Below are positions 1-8,374 of a stretch of 38,653 bases of DNA, one piece after another; the stretch's first letter is position 1; each line of letters begins with the position of its first letter. The notes beneath the pieces are model-generated. The model was not told the DNA's origin and ran no database searches. It saw nothing but the letters and a program-made list of their open reading frames with translations. Source of the stretch: Ruoffia halotolerans (GTDB lineage: Bacteria; Bacillota; Bacilli; Lactobacillales; Aerococcaceae); NCBI RefSeq assembly GCF_014049385.1, contig NZ_JACAOA010000021.1, forward strand, positions 1 to 38,653, in the 5' to 3' direction. The position numbers and the translations under genes are program-made.

Positions 1-132
1 TTTATACTGGTCCTATGAACGTGGACAACCAGAGACATGTCCATTTCATTAATGGGCTCATTTCATTTCTGAAAAAATTTAAGCAGACTCATATATAGAA
101 CCCAAAAGCTTATGAAGACTAATCAAAGTTGT

Positions 133-1674
133 CTACTCCTTCAACATATCACTTTGATCAACAAAGCCATCTGGTGTTAATTCAACAATACGATTACATA
201 CAACTTGTAAAAAGCGGAGGTCATGCGATACCGTGATGATTACACCAGGAAAGTCTTTAAAATTTTGTCTTAGTTCACCCTGCGATGTGGGTGAAAAGTT
301 TCTTGTCGGTTCATCTAATAACAAAACATTTTGTCTTTGTAAGTCAAATTTTAGTAAGAATAGTTTTGCTTTTTGGCCACCAGAAAGGGCGTTGAAAGAA
401 TGCGACATTTCATCAGGCAAAAACTTCATGCTGCCTAAGTAAGTCATAATTTGTGTTGTTTCTTCAGCCGAACCAGTTTCACTTAAGAAACTAATGGGAG
501 TATCTTCGGGTGAAAGGATGTCTTCATAATTTTGTGGCATATAACCAACTTTTACTGCTTCAGTATTCGCCAATTTTTGCTCAATTTTCTTTAAGAAGGT
601 ACTTTTACCGATACCATTTTGTCCAATAATACCGATTTTGTCAGACCCATTCACAGTTAGTTTAAGGTTTTTGGCTAAAACTTTGTCATCAATATCTATC
701 GTTTCATTATGTAGATTAAGAATTTGTTTACCTTGAGGAACAGGCTGGGTATTCGAAAAACGAATATCAATAGGATCTTCTTTTATTGGGACTTCGTCAA
801 AATTTTCAGTTTCGCGGTCATAGCGATTCCCCATAGATTTGACTGCTTTCATTTTCTTGGCAAGCAATCTACCAGCGGTTGCATCATGCGCAGCTCTTAA
901 CTGTTGTGTCACACTTTGTTCGATGCGATGGTGACGTGCCATCTTTTTATCGTGTTCTTCGCGTTGCTTCAATGAAACTTTCATTTGTTGATTATACTTG
1001 GATTCTTTTTGGCTAATATAGTCACTATAGGGTAAGTTGGCGAAGGTTGCTACAGGGCGTTCTTTATGTTGCAATCGTTCAAGATGCAAGACACTTGTAG
1101 CAGTTTCTTCTAGTAACGATTCATCATGGGAGATAAAGATCACTGTTTGAGTTGTATGTTTTATAAAAAACGTTAACCAATTCAAAGTATCAATATCTAA
1201 GTCATTGGATGGCTCATCTAATAATAATAAATCACAGCCAAGCATAAGTAATTTAAGTAGTTGAACTTTAATACGTTCTCCACCAGAGAGTGATTTAAGT
1301 GTTTGCTGAGAGTATAGTCTGTCGATTTCAAAGGCAAGTTGACTCCCGTATTTATAAAGCTCAGTGTAATCGATTGTTGCGACATCACTATCCGCGAAGA
1401 AAAATGATTCAATCTCTTCTTCTAATAATTCTTCCGGAAGAGCTTGTGGTAGGTAGCCTACTTTACTAAACTGATTGACCAGTTCTCCAGTAATTTCTAA
1501 ATAACTTTGGATGTGGCTTAGTTGTAAGATATAATGCAGCAATGTTGATTTACCATTACCTTCTTGGCCAAAAATCGCGAGTTTATCACCCGAATTCACC
1601 ACGAAGTTAACATTTTCCATTAAAATCGATAAATCATATCGATGTCGTATAGTTAAGTTTTTAATTTGTAACAT
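133..1674 (-). CDS. ABC-F family ATPase (probable ribosome protection / translation factor)
   Basis: A 513-residue soluble protein with two ABC ATPase domains and no membrane segment, the ABC-F layout. Domain 1 has Walker A GQEGNGKST (36-44), signature LSGGE (129-133) and Walker B LLLLDEP (149-155). A charged, probably coiled linker (about 205-300) follows. Domain 2 has Walker A GQNGIGKST (351-359), signature LSGGQ (430-434) and Walker B VLLLDEP (450-456), then a D-loop region reading TRNFSP instead of the usual TNHLD. The ATG is preceded by GAGGTGA. ABC-F proteins bind the ribosomal E site, and the antibiotic-resistance members dislodge drugs from the peptidyl transferase centre. The attenuator upstream (1694-1872) is the arrangement used by drug-inducible ABC-F genes, which supports a resistance role. 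I cannot assign it to Lsa, Vga, Msr or another named group, so a housekeeping ABC-F role remains possible. Confidence 0.9.
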   Translation of the reverse strand: MLQIKNLTIRHRYDLSILMENVNFVVNSGDKLAIFGQEGNGKSTLLHYILQLSHIQSYLEITGELVNQFSKVGYLPQALPEELLEEEIESFFFADSDVATIDYTELYKYGSQLAFEIDRLYSQQTLKSLSGGERIKVQLLKLLMLGCDLLLLDEPSNDLDIDTLNWLTFFIKHTTQTVIFISHDESLLEETATSVLHLERLQHKERPVATFANLPYSDYISQKESKYNQQMKVSLKQREEHDKKMARHHRIEQSVTQQLRAAHDATAGRLLAKKMKAVKSMGNRYDRETENFDEVPIKEDPIDIRFSNTQPVPQGKQILNLHNETIDIDDKVLAKNLKLTVNGSDKIGIIGQNGIGKSTFLKKIEQKLANTEAVKVGYMPQNYEDILSPEDTPISFLSETGSAEETTQIMTYLGSMKFLPDEMSHSFNALSGGQKAKLFLLKFDLQRQNVLLLDEPTRNFSPTSQGELRQNFKDFPGVIITVSHDLRFLQVVCNRIVELTPDGFVDQSDMLKE

Positions 1675-1693
1675 AAATATTCACCTCATATTC

Positions 1694-1737
1694 AAAAAAA
1701 CGGCCGACTACAATGTGATTGCAGCACGGCCGTTTTT
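1694..1737 (-). terminator. Intrinsic terminator inside the ABC-F leader (attenuator)
   Basis: On the minus strand a stem of AAAAACGGCCG pairs with CGGCCGTTTTT. It continues inward with GCTGCAAT against ATTGTAGT (two G-U pairs) to a CAC loop, about 19-20 bp in all, and ends in a run of seven T. It lies between the leader ORF and the ABC-F start codon, close to the ribosome binding site. It would therefore stop transcription before the gene unless an alternative structure forms. Confidence 0.85.
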
Positions 1738-1793
1738 AGGAAAGGGCATAGTAGTAAGGAGTAAGGTATACCAAAAAACCTACAGGATGCACA

Positions 1794-1869
1794 ATTATCA
1801 TCTAAAAAAGACCGCAGAAAATAAACTATGGGTGTCTATTTTCCTAAAGCTGCTTTTTTAGATAATAAT
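1794..1869 (-). other. Long upstream hairpin overlapping the leader ORF
   Basis: On the minus strand the 5' arm (1869-1847) contains ATTATTATCTAAAAAAG. It is almost perfectly complementary to the 3' arm (1815-1794), which contains CTTTTTTAGATGATAAT. The 5' arm includes the isoleucine codons and the stop of the leader ORF, so a ribosome on the leader would block this stem. A smaller inner pairing (GAAAATA with TATTTTC) is also possible. A stretch at 1771-1780 (GGTTTTTTGG on the minus strand) could compete with the 5' base of the terminator. The exact switching path is inferred. Confidence 0.6.
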
Positions 1870-1872
1870 CAT
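1858..1872 (-). CDS. Leader peptide of ABC-F attenuator (MIII)
   Basis: A five-codon ORF on the minus strand, ATG ATT ATT ATC TAA, encoding Met-Ile-Ile-Ile. It is preceded at good spacing by GGTGGTG (1884-1878). Very short hydrophobic leader peptides ahead of a terminator are known for macrolide- and lincosamide-inducible ABC-F genes. An in-frame upstream ATG at 1890 would give MIGGVQMIII but has no ribosome binding site. Translation is inferred from context. Confidence 0.55.
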   Translation of the reverse strand: MIII

Positions 1873-1902
1873 TTGTACACCACCTATCATTTTATTATTC
1901 AA

Positions 1903-1931
1903 AATGTAACACAATACACGAAATATTACAA
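1903..1931 (-). promoter_or_regulatory. Candidate promoter for the ABC-F leader transcript
   Basis: On the minus strand, TTGTAA (1931-1926) and TACATT (1908-1903) are separated by 17 bp, each matching four of six consensus bases. This would place the transcript start about 24 bases before the leader ATG. The divergent ABC permease gene starts at 2037, so both promoters share this gap. No equally good plus-strand promoter was seen; a weak TTGGTG/TAAAAT pair lies at 1989-2016. Confidence 0.4.
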
Positions 1932-2036
1932 ATACTTTCTGAAAATGGACTAAATTAATGTAGAGTTTACAAATAAGTGGTAGAGTAGTTGGTGGAAATA
2001 AAATCAATCTTAAAATATAGATAAAGGAAGTGGAGT

Positions 2037-4382
2037 ATGCTCGAGTTACAAAATCTCAAAAAAGTATATAAAGTAGGAAATACGGTTACGAAAGCATTAG
2101 ATGATGTATCTGTTGCATTTCGTCAAAAGGAATTTGTAGCGATACTTGGACCTAGTGGTTCTGGAAAGACAACATTTTTAAACGTTGTCGGTGGTCTTGA
2201 TCGTTACGATAGTGGAGATATGATTATTAATGGGCAATCAACTAAATCTTTTAAAGATACAGATTGGGATGCTTACCGAAATAATTCTATTGGTTTTGTT
2301 TTCCAAAGTTACAACTTAATTAGTCACCTGGGCATTACTGATAATGTGGAATTAGGTATGACATTAAGTGGTGTTTCGAAAGAAGAAAAACGTCAAAAAG
2401 CGGAAGATGCCTTAAGACGCGTAGGTTTGGGAGATCACTTAAATAAAAAACCAAATCAATTATCCGGAGGCCAAATGCAGCGTGTAGCCATTGCACGTGC
2501 CTTAGCAAACGATCCAGATATTTTATTATGTGATGAACCAACAGGAGCATTAGATTCAGATACTGGTATTCAAATTATGGAGTTAATTCAAGAATTATCA
2601 CTTGAGAAATTAGTGATTATGGTCACACATAATCCTGAATTAGCAGAAAATTATGCCAATCGCATTATTGAATTTAGCGATGGACAAATGGTGGGGGACT
2701 CAAATCCATATGACAATACGGTTGAAGCTGATAAATTAAATTTAAAACGCACTAAGATGAGCTATTTTACAGCACTTAGCTTATCATTCAAAAATATTTG
2801 GACTAAAAAAGGTCGGACGTTCTTAACTGCATTCGCGTCCAGTATCGGAATTATCGGTATAGCGGTCGTCCTATCTCTATCAAATGGATTCCAAAAGCAA
2901 ATTGACCAAACACAAGCAGAAACTTTAGCTCAGTTTCCTATAACAATTTCTCAAATTGCCCAAGATACATCTGCTGAGAATCTGACGAATATTGAAGATA
3001 GCGACGAACCATTTCCTAAAACATCAGAAGTAGTCGCCAATGTAGATCCAAGAGAGAACTTTCAACATATTAATCCAATTGATGAAGAATTTATTGATTA
3101 TGTAGAAAATATTGATCCGGCGTTAAGTCAACATATTAACTATGCGCGTAGCACGCAGTTGAATTTAATGCGTGAAATTGATGGCGAGCCACAAATGGTT
3201 CAATTTTCAAATGTAGATAGTGAAAATCAAACCACCGGTGATATGATGAATATGGTCTCAAGCATGACGGGTGTTGGTGTCTCAACATTCCCGCATAACT
3301 TAGATTCTGGCAACAATACATTCTTACAAGATAACTATGATGTACTTTCTGGAAATTATCCAGCCAATGAAAATGAAGTCGTCTTAATTGTCGATGAGAA
3401 TAACGAAGCGAACTTACATGGCTTGAATAATTTAGGATTTGAAGTAGAAGAAGGTGACGCGATTCCATTTGAAGATATTGTTGGAACTAAAATTGCATTA
3501 GTTTATAACAATGCTTACTATGAAGAGTTACTTACAGGTAATTATGTACCAAACCAAGATTTAGAAGAGGTTTACAATAATGATTCAAATGAAATAATCA
3601 CAGTGTCAGGAGTTCTTAGAATTAAAGAAGACTCACCAATGGACTTATTAGCTCCAGGTATTGCGTATAGTGATTTACTCGCTCAAAAAGTTGTGAATGA
3701 AAATCAAAAATCTGACGTTGTTCAAGCACAAGAAGATTCCGATGTTAATGTGATGACGAACGAACCTATAGAAGGTGAGTCTAAAGATCAAGTAATGACA
3801 TTCTTGGGTGCCAATGAAATTCCAAATACAATTATGATTTATCCAAACAATTTCGAAGCTAAAGATGAAGTGTTGGCTTACCTTGATGAATTTAATGAAG
3901 GTAAGGCTAATGAAGATAAAATTATTTACTCTGACTTAGCTGGTACGATGACAGAATTAACTGGTGGCTTAATGGATGCGATCACTTATGTTTTAATCGC
4001 TTTTGCAGCGATTTCATTAATTACAAGTATGATTATGATTAGTATTATTACTTACACGTCTGTACTTGAAAGAACAAAAGAAATTGGTGTACTGAAAGCC
4101 TTAGGTGCCCGTAAAAAAGATATTACACGTGTATTTGACGCTGAAACATTAATTCTTGGAGTCTTCTCAGGTGTCATAGGAATCGTCGTCGCTTACTTAC
4201 TGACTTCCCCAATAAATTCAATGATAGAATCATTGACAGAATTATCTAATGTTGCCCAACTAGATCCAGTGCATGCAATTGTATTAGTAATCATCAGTAC
4301 GATTCTAACTGTATTAGGTGGACACATTCCTGCTAAAATGGCAGCCAATAAAGACGCGGCGATTGCTTTACGAGCTGATTAA
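2037..4382 (+). CDS. ABC transporter, ATPase fused to FtsX/MacB-type permease
   Basis: A 781-residue fusion. The N-terminal ATPase has Walker [10 protein letters not shown] (38-46), signature LSGGQ (142-146) and Walker B ILLCDEP (162-168) followed by TGALDS, typical of the LolD/MacB/FtsE group. A membrane segment at about 262-281 ([20 protein letters not shown]) opens the permease half. A large acidic extracytoplasmic domain of some 350 residues follows, and three C-terminal membrane helices carry the FtsX-type motif [14 protein letters not shown]. MacB-type proteins are mechanotransmitters that export peptides or drugs or remodel the envelope rather than import. No sensor kinase or separate partner is adjacent, so this is not a typical BceAB set. 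The start is backed by AAAGGAAG. The substrate is unknown. Confidence 0.88.
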   Translation: MLELQNLKKVYKVGNTVTKALDDVSVAFRQKEFVAILGPSGSGKTTFLNVVGGLDRYDSGDMIINGQSTKSFKDTDWDAYRNNSIGFVFQSYNLISHLGITDNVELGMTLSGVSKEEKRQKAEDALRRVGLGDHLNKKPNQLSGGQMQRVAIARALANDPDILLCDEPTGALDSDTGIQIMELIQELSLEKLVIMVTHNPELAENYANRIIEFSDGQMVGDSNPYDNTVEADKLNLKRTKMSYFTALSLSFKNIWTKKGRTFLTAFASSIGIIGIAVVLSLSNGFQKQIDQTQAETLAQFPITISQIAQDTSAENLTNIEDSDEPFPKTSEVVANVDPRENFQHINPIDEEFIDYVENIDPALSQHINYARSTQLNLMREIDGEPQMVQFSNVDSENQTTGDMMNMVSSMTGVGVSTFPHNLDSGNNTFLQDNYDVLSGNYPANENEVVLIVDENNEANLHGLNNLGFEVEEGDAIPFEDIVGTKIALVYNNAYYEELLTGNYVPNQDLEEVYNNDSNEIITVSGVLRIKEDSPMDLLAPGIAYSDLLAQKVVNENQKSDVVQAQEDSDVNVMTNEPIEGESKDQVMTFLGANEIPNTIMIYPNNFEAKDEVLAYLDEFNEGKANEDKIIYSDLAGTMTELTGGLMDAITYVLIAFAAISLITSMIMISIITYTSVLERTKEIGVLKALGARKKDITRVFDAETLILGVFSGVIGIVVAYLLTSPINSMIESLTELSNVAQLDPVHAIVLVIISTILTVLGGHIPAKMAANKDAAIALRAD

Positions 4383-4487
4383 TCGATTTATTTTTGGTGA
4401 GCGATACTATGGAAACTCAAAGTGTCACTTCCACCCAAAAAATCAATAAATTAAGTAGGAATCATATTAAATTTCTTACCTAAACAC

Positions 4488-4525
4488 AAAAACGACTCAA
4501 TCACAGGGGATTGAGTCGTTTTTTT
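4488..4525. terminator. Bidirectional terminator between convergent genes
   Basis: AAAAACGACTCAAT pairs perfectly with ATTGAGTCGTTTTT around a CACAGGGG loop, with T runs on both strands. It serves the ABC permease on the plus strand and the flavoprotein gene, whose stop codon it reaches, on the minus strand. Confidence 0.9.
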
Positions 4526-5747
4526 ATTTGAATTCTTTGAAGTAACTCGTTTCATCTTGTTGAGTCAGTTTACGGAATTCATCGCGCGTTTCTTGAGGTA
4601 ACGATCCACCGAAGTCCATAAATTCGATTAAATCTTTGAAAGCGCGTCTCGGAATCGCTAAATCAGCCAGCTCATCTAATTCAAAGCCAAGTCCGATGTC
4701 ATCTTCTTTACCAATTTCCAATTTTTGAACATAATCTGGTTCAGTAACAAACACAGATGACATTCCGATCATGTCAGCATTTTCTAAAGCTTCTAGTGCT
4801 TTATCGGGGTCATTAATCCCACCTGTTGCGATTACTGGAACACGTCCATTAATATGATCATAAACTGCTTTGTTAACTAACTCACCTTCGTGTTTTCCAG
4901 CGCGGGCAGTTGCTTTATAAATGTCACGCCCCCAGCTAGCAATCGCATAGTATTGAATATCCGACACTTCTAATAACCAGTCAAAATATTGATTAAACTC
5001 ATCAACAGTATAACCAACTTCAGATCCACGCGTTTCCTCAGGTGTTCCTCTAAAGCCAAGAATAAAGTTTTCAACCCCAGACTCATCAATAGCACCTTGA
5101 ACAGCTTTCATCACTTCAACACCGAAACGGGCACGATTTTCCAAAGTTTGAGAACCGTATTCGTCATCACGTTCATTTGAGAAAGGTGAGAAGAACTGTT
5201 GTGGTAATAGGCTTTGAGCATTCGAAATTTCAACTCCGTCAAATCCAGCTTCAATGGCACGGCGTGTCGCGTCAGCATATTGTTGAATCACGTGGTTAAT
5301 TTTTCTTTTAGACATAGGTAAAACTTCGTGTTCAACCGGAGTTTTTAAACTCATATGGCTTGGACCATATACTACGCCGTAATCACGCAAAGCTACTTTC
5401 GCAAAACGACCGGCATGAGTTAATTGTAGTATGGCTTTCGCACCATCTTTTTTCATAGCTTCGGCCCATTTAGATAACCCATAGATATAACTGTCGTTAC
5501 GAACACTCGGTCCAAACTCGAACAATTGTGCATAATCTTCGATATATGCAGCAGTTGTTATTTGAAGAGGCGCAGATTTGCTGCGTCTTTCGGCATAAAG
5601 AGTTTCTTCCTCAGTGACATATCCTTCACGTGATGATGCGTTCGTTGTTAATGGATTTAACGAAAAGCGGTTAGCAATCTCAATTCCATTAGGTAAACGC
5701 AAGGGTTCGAAAAGTGGGGCATATTTATTGTTGATTTGGTTTGACAT
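4524..5747 (-). CDS. NADH-dependent flavin oxidoreductase, Old Yellow Enzyme family
   Basis: A 407-residue TIM-barrel flavoprotein of the Old Yellow Enzyme family. It shows NGIEIANRFSLNPLTTNAS near the N terminus, LQLTHAGR (107-114), the FFSPFSNERDDEYG block (185-198) with ENRARF (203-208), and the phosphate-binding end PVIATGGINDP. Members use FMN and NAD(P)H to reduce activated C=C bonds or act as general reductases. Oddly, the segment that normally reads HGAHGYL or HGANGYL reads SNAQSLL (175-181), so both residues that usually hold the substrate oxygen (His and His/Asn) are Ser175 and Gln178. A different substrate mode is likely, or a subfamily in which this is normal. The start has AGGAGGATC just upstream. 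It stands alone between convergent and divergent neighbours. Confidence 0.88.
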   Translation of the reverse strand: MSNQINNKYAPLFEPLRLPNGIEIANRFSLNPLTTNASSREGYVTEEETLYAERRSKSAPLQITTAAYIEDYAQLFEFGPSVRNDSYIYGLSKWAEAMKKDGAKAILQLTHAGRFAKVALRDYGVVYGPSHMSLKTPVEHEVLPMSKRKINHVIQQYADATRRAIEAGFDGVEISNAQSLLPQQFFSPFSNERDDEYGSQTLENRARFGVEVMKAVQGAIDESGVENFILGFRGTPEETRGSEVGYTVDEFNQYFDWLLEVSDIQYYAIASWGRDIYKATARAGKHEGELVNKAVYDHINGRVPVIATGGINDPDKALEALENADMIGMSSVFVTEPDYVQKLEIGKEDDIGLGFELDELADLAIPRRAFKDLIEFMDFGGSLPQETRDEFRKLTQQDETSYFKEFK

Positions 5748-5844
5748 TAGATCCTCCTATTAATTTATATTATATCAATTGTATCATAGAGATAATAAAG
5801 CGACCACTCACTCGTTTTCAAAATAACCCATATTACTACCATTG

Positions 5845-5865
5845 TGAAAAGGATTTCATTATAAT
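5845..5865 (+). promoter_or_regulatory. Candidate promoter with TGAAA/TTTCA dyad before the anmK operon
   Basis: A perfect TATAAT (5860-5865) lies 45 bases before the secreted-protein ATG. Immediately upstream is the inverted repeat TGAAA-AGGA-TTTCA (5845-5858). It resembles the dyads at 7944, 27378 and 27425 but its spacer is one base shorter. No good -35 box is visible. A link to the same regulator is a weak inference. Confidence 0.4.
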
Positions 5866-5910
5866 AAAGCAAGATACGTTGCTGTTTTATTTGAAAGGGT
5901 TGAATTAAAA

Positions 5911-6699
5911 ATGAAAAATATGAAAAAAGGTTTAGTTACGTTACTTCTATTCACGATGTTCGTTCCCTTAAAGAATCATGTTCATGCAACATCAGAAACA
6001 AGCAGTACAGATGCAGAGATGCTACCAGAGTGGGTAATCACACTATTTGAAGACAAAGCGCAAGAGAATAAGATGTTAGATCGTGCTTGGGAAGATTATC
6101 AAACCGCTATCGAAGACTATCAATTAGCAGATTTAGAAACAATGGAGCCAGGAACATCTTACACTCAAGTTCTTGAAACATATAATCCAGATGAGAATAT
6201 TGAAGTTGCTGAGGAATCGGCAGAAGATGGAACTGCAACGATTAGTTTTATTTATCGGGCTGAAGAAGGGGATTTAAATCCGACCACCGGTATTGAAGAC
6301 TGGGCTCAAGTTGATTTTTATTTTGTGAATGAGAATTTAATCTATACTGGGATTACTACTTTATCACTTGCCTTCATGGCAGACGGATTAGTCTCAACTA
6401 CAGACCATTCAGCTTTAGTATCTGACAATGCCAGTGTAGAAGAACTGGCTGAGGTTGAAAATTTTGAATTAAATGGCTTTGGACAAATCAAAGTAGACGG
6501 TGAGTATGCGTATGGAGTAGGCTATCCAAAAGAGTCAGCCAATATTGGTGAAGGAGGTTTATTGATTATTCAAGATGGACAAGTTGTGGGTGACTCAACA
6601 GCTACTTTTGAAGATTTAATGGCCTATAGTTTTTCAGGATTCATATATTTAATGCTTGTTTCGCAAGTGGATAATCAAGTCTTTGAACCTGCGCAATAA
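5911..6699 (+). CDS. Secreted protein of unknown function
   Basis: A 262-residue protein with a clear signal peptide: positively charged MKNMKKG, a hydrophobic core, then probable cleavage after HVHA (about residue 26). There is no lipobox cysteine. The mature part is acidic and rich in Glu, Asp and Thr, with alternating hydrophobic strands, and lacks motifs I recognise. It ends 18 bases before anmK with no terminator between, so the two are probably co-transcribed. This suggests a role at the cell wall, but that is inference. AAAGGG lies upstream of the ATG. A similar-looking but not obviously homologous secreted protein precedes the CapA-like gene at 31122. Confidence 0.8.
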   Translation: MKNMKKGLVTLLLFTMFVPLKNHVHATSETSSTDAEMLPEWVITLFEDKAQENKMLDRAWEDYQTAIEDYQLADLETMEPGTSYTQVLETYNPDENIEVAEESAEDGTATISFIYRAEEGDLNPTTGIEDWAQVDFYFVNENLIYTGITTLSLAFMADGLVSTTDHSALVSDNASVEELAEVENFELNGFGQIKVDGEYAYGVGYPKESANIGEGGLLIIQDGQVVGDSTATFEDLMAYSFSGFIYLMLVSQVDNQVFEPAQ

Positions 6700-6717
6700 A
6701 TAAAGAGGAGGTCGTTT

Positions 6718-7857
6718 ATGCTTTCAGTTGGAATTATGTCGGGGACATCTTTAGACGGAATTGATGTCGCCTTATGTGAAATATTAGGCTCCGGAACGGA
6801 TACGAGTGTGCGTTTAATTGAATTTGATACGTATGATTTACCTCAAGCAATTCAAGAAAAAGTTCGTCAATGTGCTGCAAATGAGTTCATTCGACCAGCC
6901 GATTTGTCATCGCTAAACTTTGAATTAGGTGAATTGTTTGCTGATGGAGTTAAACAAATTTGTCAAAAAGCTGGGATCGAAACAACTGAGTTGGACTTTG
7001 TTGCCAGTCACGGTCAAACAATTTACCACCATCCTTTTCCTAATAATGAATACGTTGCAAATACAATGCAATTGGGTGAAAGTGGCGTCATCGCAGCACG
7101 TTGTGGCTGTACAGTGATTAGTGATTTTCGCGTGATCGATGTTGCATTAGGGGGGCAAGGAGCACCTTTAGTTCCATATTCTGAGTACGTATTGTACGCA
7201 GATAAGAATAAATCCAGAGGTTTACAAAATCTTGGTGGCATAGGAAATATTACGATCGTTCCAAATACAATGGATTCCAATGATATTGTAGCATTTGATA
7301 CAGGACCAGCAAATATGATGATTGACTCGGCAATGAAATATTATTTTCAGAAAAACTATGATAAAGGGGGAGAATCAGCCTTGAGTGGTGAATTCATTCC
7401 TCAACTCCAAGCTGAATTGAAAGGTCATCCATATTTAAAGTTACCCATTCCAAAATCAACAGGTCGAGAAATGTTTGGCGATGATTATGTGGCGTCTATA
7501 TTAGAAAGATATAAATCAAGTAAAGCAGAGGATGTCGTGGCGACACTAACTTGGTTCACAGCGTATTGCATCAGTTATCACTACTACGAATACGTAGAGA
7601 AAATACATACTCTCGATGAATTAATCATTTCTGGTGGGGGAAGTCATAATAAAGCCATAAGAAAGTACTTGTCAGAATTAATGCCAGAAGTGTCTATTTT
7701 AGTTCAGGAGGATATTGGGTTCAATTCAGATGCGAAAGAAGCGATTGCGTTTATTATATTAGCCAACGAAACTTTTCATAAACAACCGTCAAATGTCCCA
7801 AGTGCCACTGGCGCTTCAAAACCAGCCATCTTAGGTAAAATTCAATACGCACCTTAA
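6718..7857 (+). CDS. anmK: Anhydro-N-acetylmuramic acid kinase
   Basis: A 379-residue sugar kinase that opens the 1,6-anhydro ring of anhydro-MurNAc and phosphorylates it to MurNAc-6-phosphate, the substrate of MurQ. The N terminus has the family motif GIMSGTSLDGIDVAL (5-19). LQNLGGIGNIT (169-179) and FDTGPANMMID (193-203) follow, with Asp194 the expected catalytic base, and the C terminus has ISGGGSHN. Full length for the family. The start has AGAGGAGG at ideal spacing. In Gram-negative bacteria the substrate comes from lytic transglycosylases. In a Gram-positive cell it may come from phage-type or neighbouring-cell enzymes, so anhydro-muropeptides may be scavenged. The MurQ partner is 21 kb downstream. 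Confidence 0.95.
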   Translation: MLSVGIMSGTSLDGIDVALCEILGSGTDTSVRLIEFDTYDLPQAIQEKVRQCAANEFIRPADLSSLNFELGELFADGVKQICQKAGIETTELDFVASHGQTIYHHPFPNNEYVANTMQLGESGVIAARCGCTVISDFRVIDVALGGQGAPLVPYSEYVLYADKNKSRGLQNLGGIGNITIVPNTMDSNDIVAFDTGPANMMIDSAMKYYFQKNYDKGGESALSGEFIPQLQAELKGHPYLKLPIPKSTGREMFGDDYVASILERYKSSKAEDVVATLTWFTAYCISYHYYEYVEKIHTLDELIISGGGSHNKAIRKYLSELMPEVSILVQEDIGFNSDAKEAIAFIILANETFHKQPSNVPSATGASKPAILGKIQYAP

Positions 7858-7867
7858 ATATTATAAT

Positions 7868-7903
7868 AGCTCAACAAGCTCAAAATCTTGTTGAGTTTTT
7901 TTG
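7868..7903 (+). terminator. Intrinsic terminator after anmK
   Basis: CTCAACAAG pairs with CTTGTTGAG around CTCAAAAT, followed by seven T. It separates the anmK unit from the PTS operon. Confidence 0.9.
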
Positions 7904-7943
7904 CTGATTATTGAAGAAAATTTCATTTATTTTTTAAAATACA

Positions 7944-7982
7944 AGAAATGATATTTCAATTCAAATAAATATATGTTATTAT
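7944..7982 (+). promoter_or_regulatory. PTS operon promoter with MurR-like dyad
   Basis: A TATTAT -10 box (7977-7982) lies 17 bp after a weak -35 TTTCAA (7954-7959). Overlapping the -35 is the dyad AGAAAT-GAT-ATTTCA (7944-7958), five of six bases per arm matching the TGAAAT-N3-ATTTCA dyads upstream of mupG at 27378 and 27425. Its placement over the -35 box is the same as at 27425. The RpiR/MurR-type regulator encoded at 11572 is the obvious candidate to bind, which is inferred. Confidence 0.5.
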
Positions 7983-7989
7983 AAATGTG

Positions 7990-8003
7990 TGAAAACGCAT
8001 TCA
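7990..8003 (+). promoter_or_regulatory. cre box (CcpA site) of the PTS operon
   Basis: TGAAAACGCATTCA matches 13 of 14 positions of the cre consensus TGWAARCGYTWWCA. It lies at the expected transcript start, a position where CcpA binding represses. This fits catabolite repression of a sugar operon. Confidence 0.75.
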
Positions 8004-8028
8004 TTAAAAATGAGACAGGAGCGATAGA

Positions 8029-8349
8029 ATGGAAGAAATTATTTTCGAGATTATTTCTAATGGAGGCAATGCGAAGTCATTAGCCTATGAAGCAATCGAA
8101 GCGTCAGAAAAAGGGGATTACGAAAAAGCTGAAGAATTACTAGTAGAAGCAAATGAGTTTTTGAAAAAAGCGCATAAAGTACAAACAAGCATTATTACAG
8201 ATGAAGTGAATGGAAACCATATTACGGTTTCAGTTTTATTCGTCCATGCCCAAGATCACTTGATGACTGCGATGGAAGTAAGGGATTTAGCGAATATACT
8301 CATTAGACAGAATAAACGATTGAATGAGTTGGAGAAGAAATTAAGTTAA
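8029..8349 (+). CDS. PTS lactose/cellobiose-family EIIA
   Basis: A 106-residue all-helical EIIA of the lactose/N,N'-diacetylchitobiose family. It carries phosphate from HPr to the EIIB encoded at 8705. The active-site motif HAQDHLM (73-79) gives phospho-His73 and Asp76, the residue that binds the central metal of the trimer. Family members are about 105 residues, so this is complete. Preceded by ACAGGAG. First gene of the cre-controlled PTS-mupG-murR cluster. Sugar specificity cannot be read from EIIA; the linked MupG homologue suggests an amino-sugar or muropeptide-derived disaccharide rather than cellobiose. Confidence 0.93.
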   Translation: MEEIIFEIISNGGNAKSLAYEAIEASEKGDYEKAEELLVEANEFLKKAHKVQTSIITDEVNGNHITVSVLFVHAQDHLMTAMEVRDLANILIRQNKRLNELEKKLS

Positions 8350-8374
8350 GCATAAAAGGTGAAAGGTGATGATG

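Noticed and set aside
1-132. Possible gene or control element at the left edge
   Set aside because: No ORF, hairpin with T run or promoter stood out in this short flank; it is recorded as featureless.
4383-4460. A second terminator just after the ABC permease
   Set aside because: ATTTTTGG can pair with CCAAAAAAT, but the loop is over 40 bases and the pairing is AT-rich; the hairpin at 4488-4525 is far stronger.
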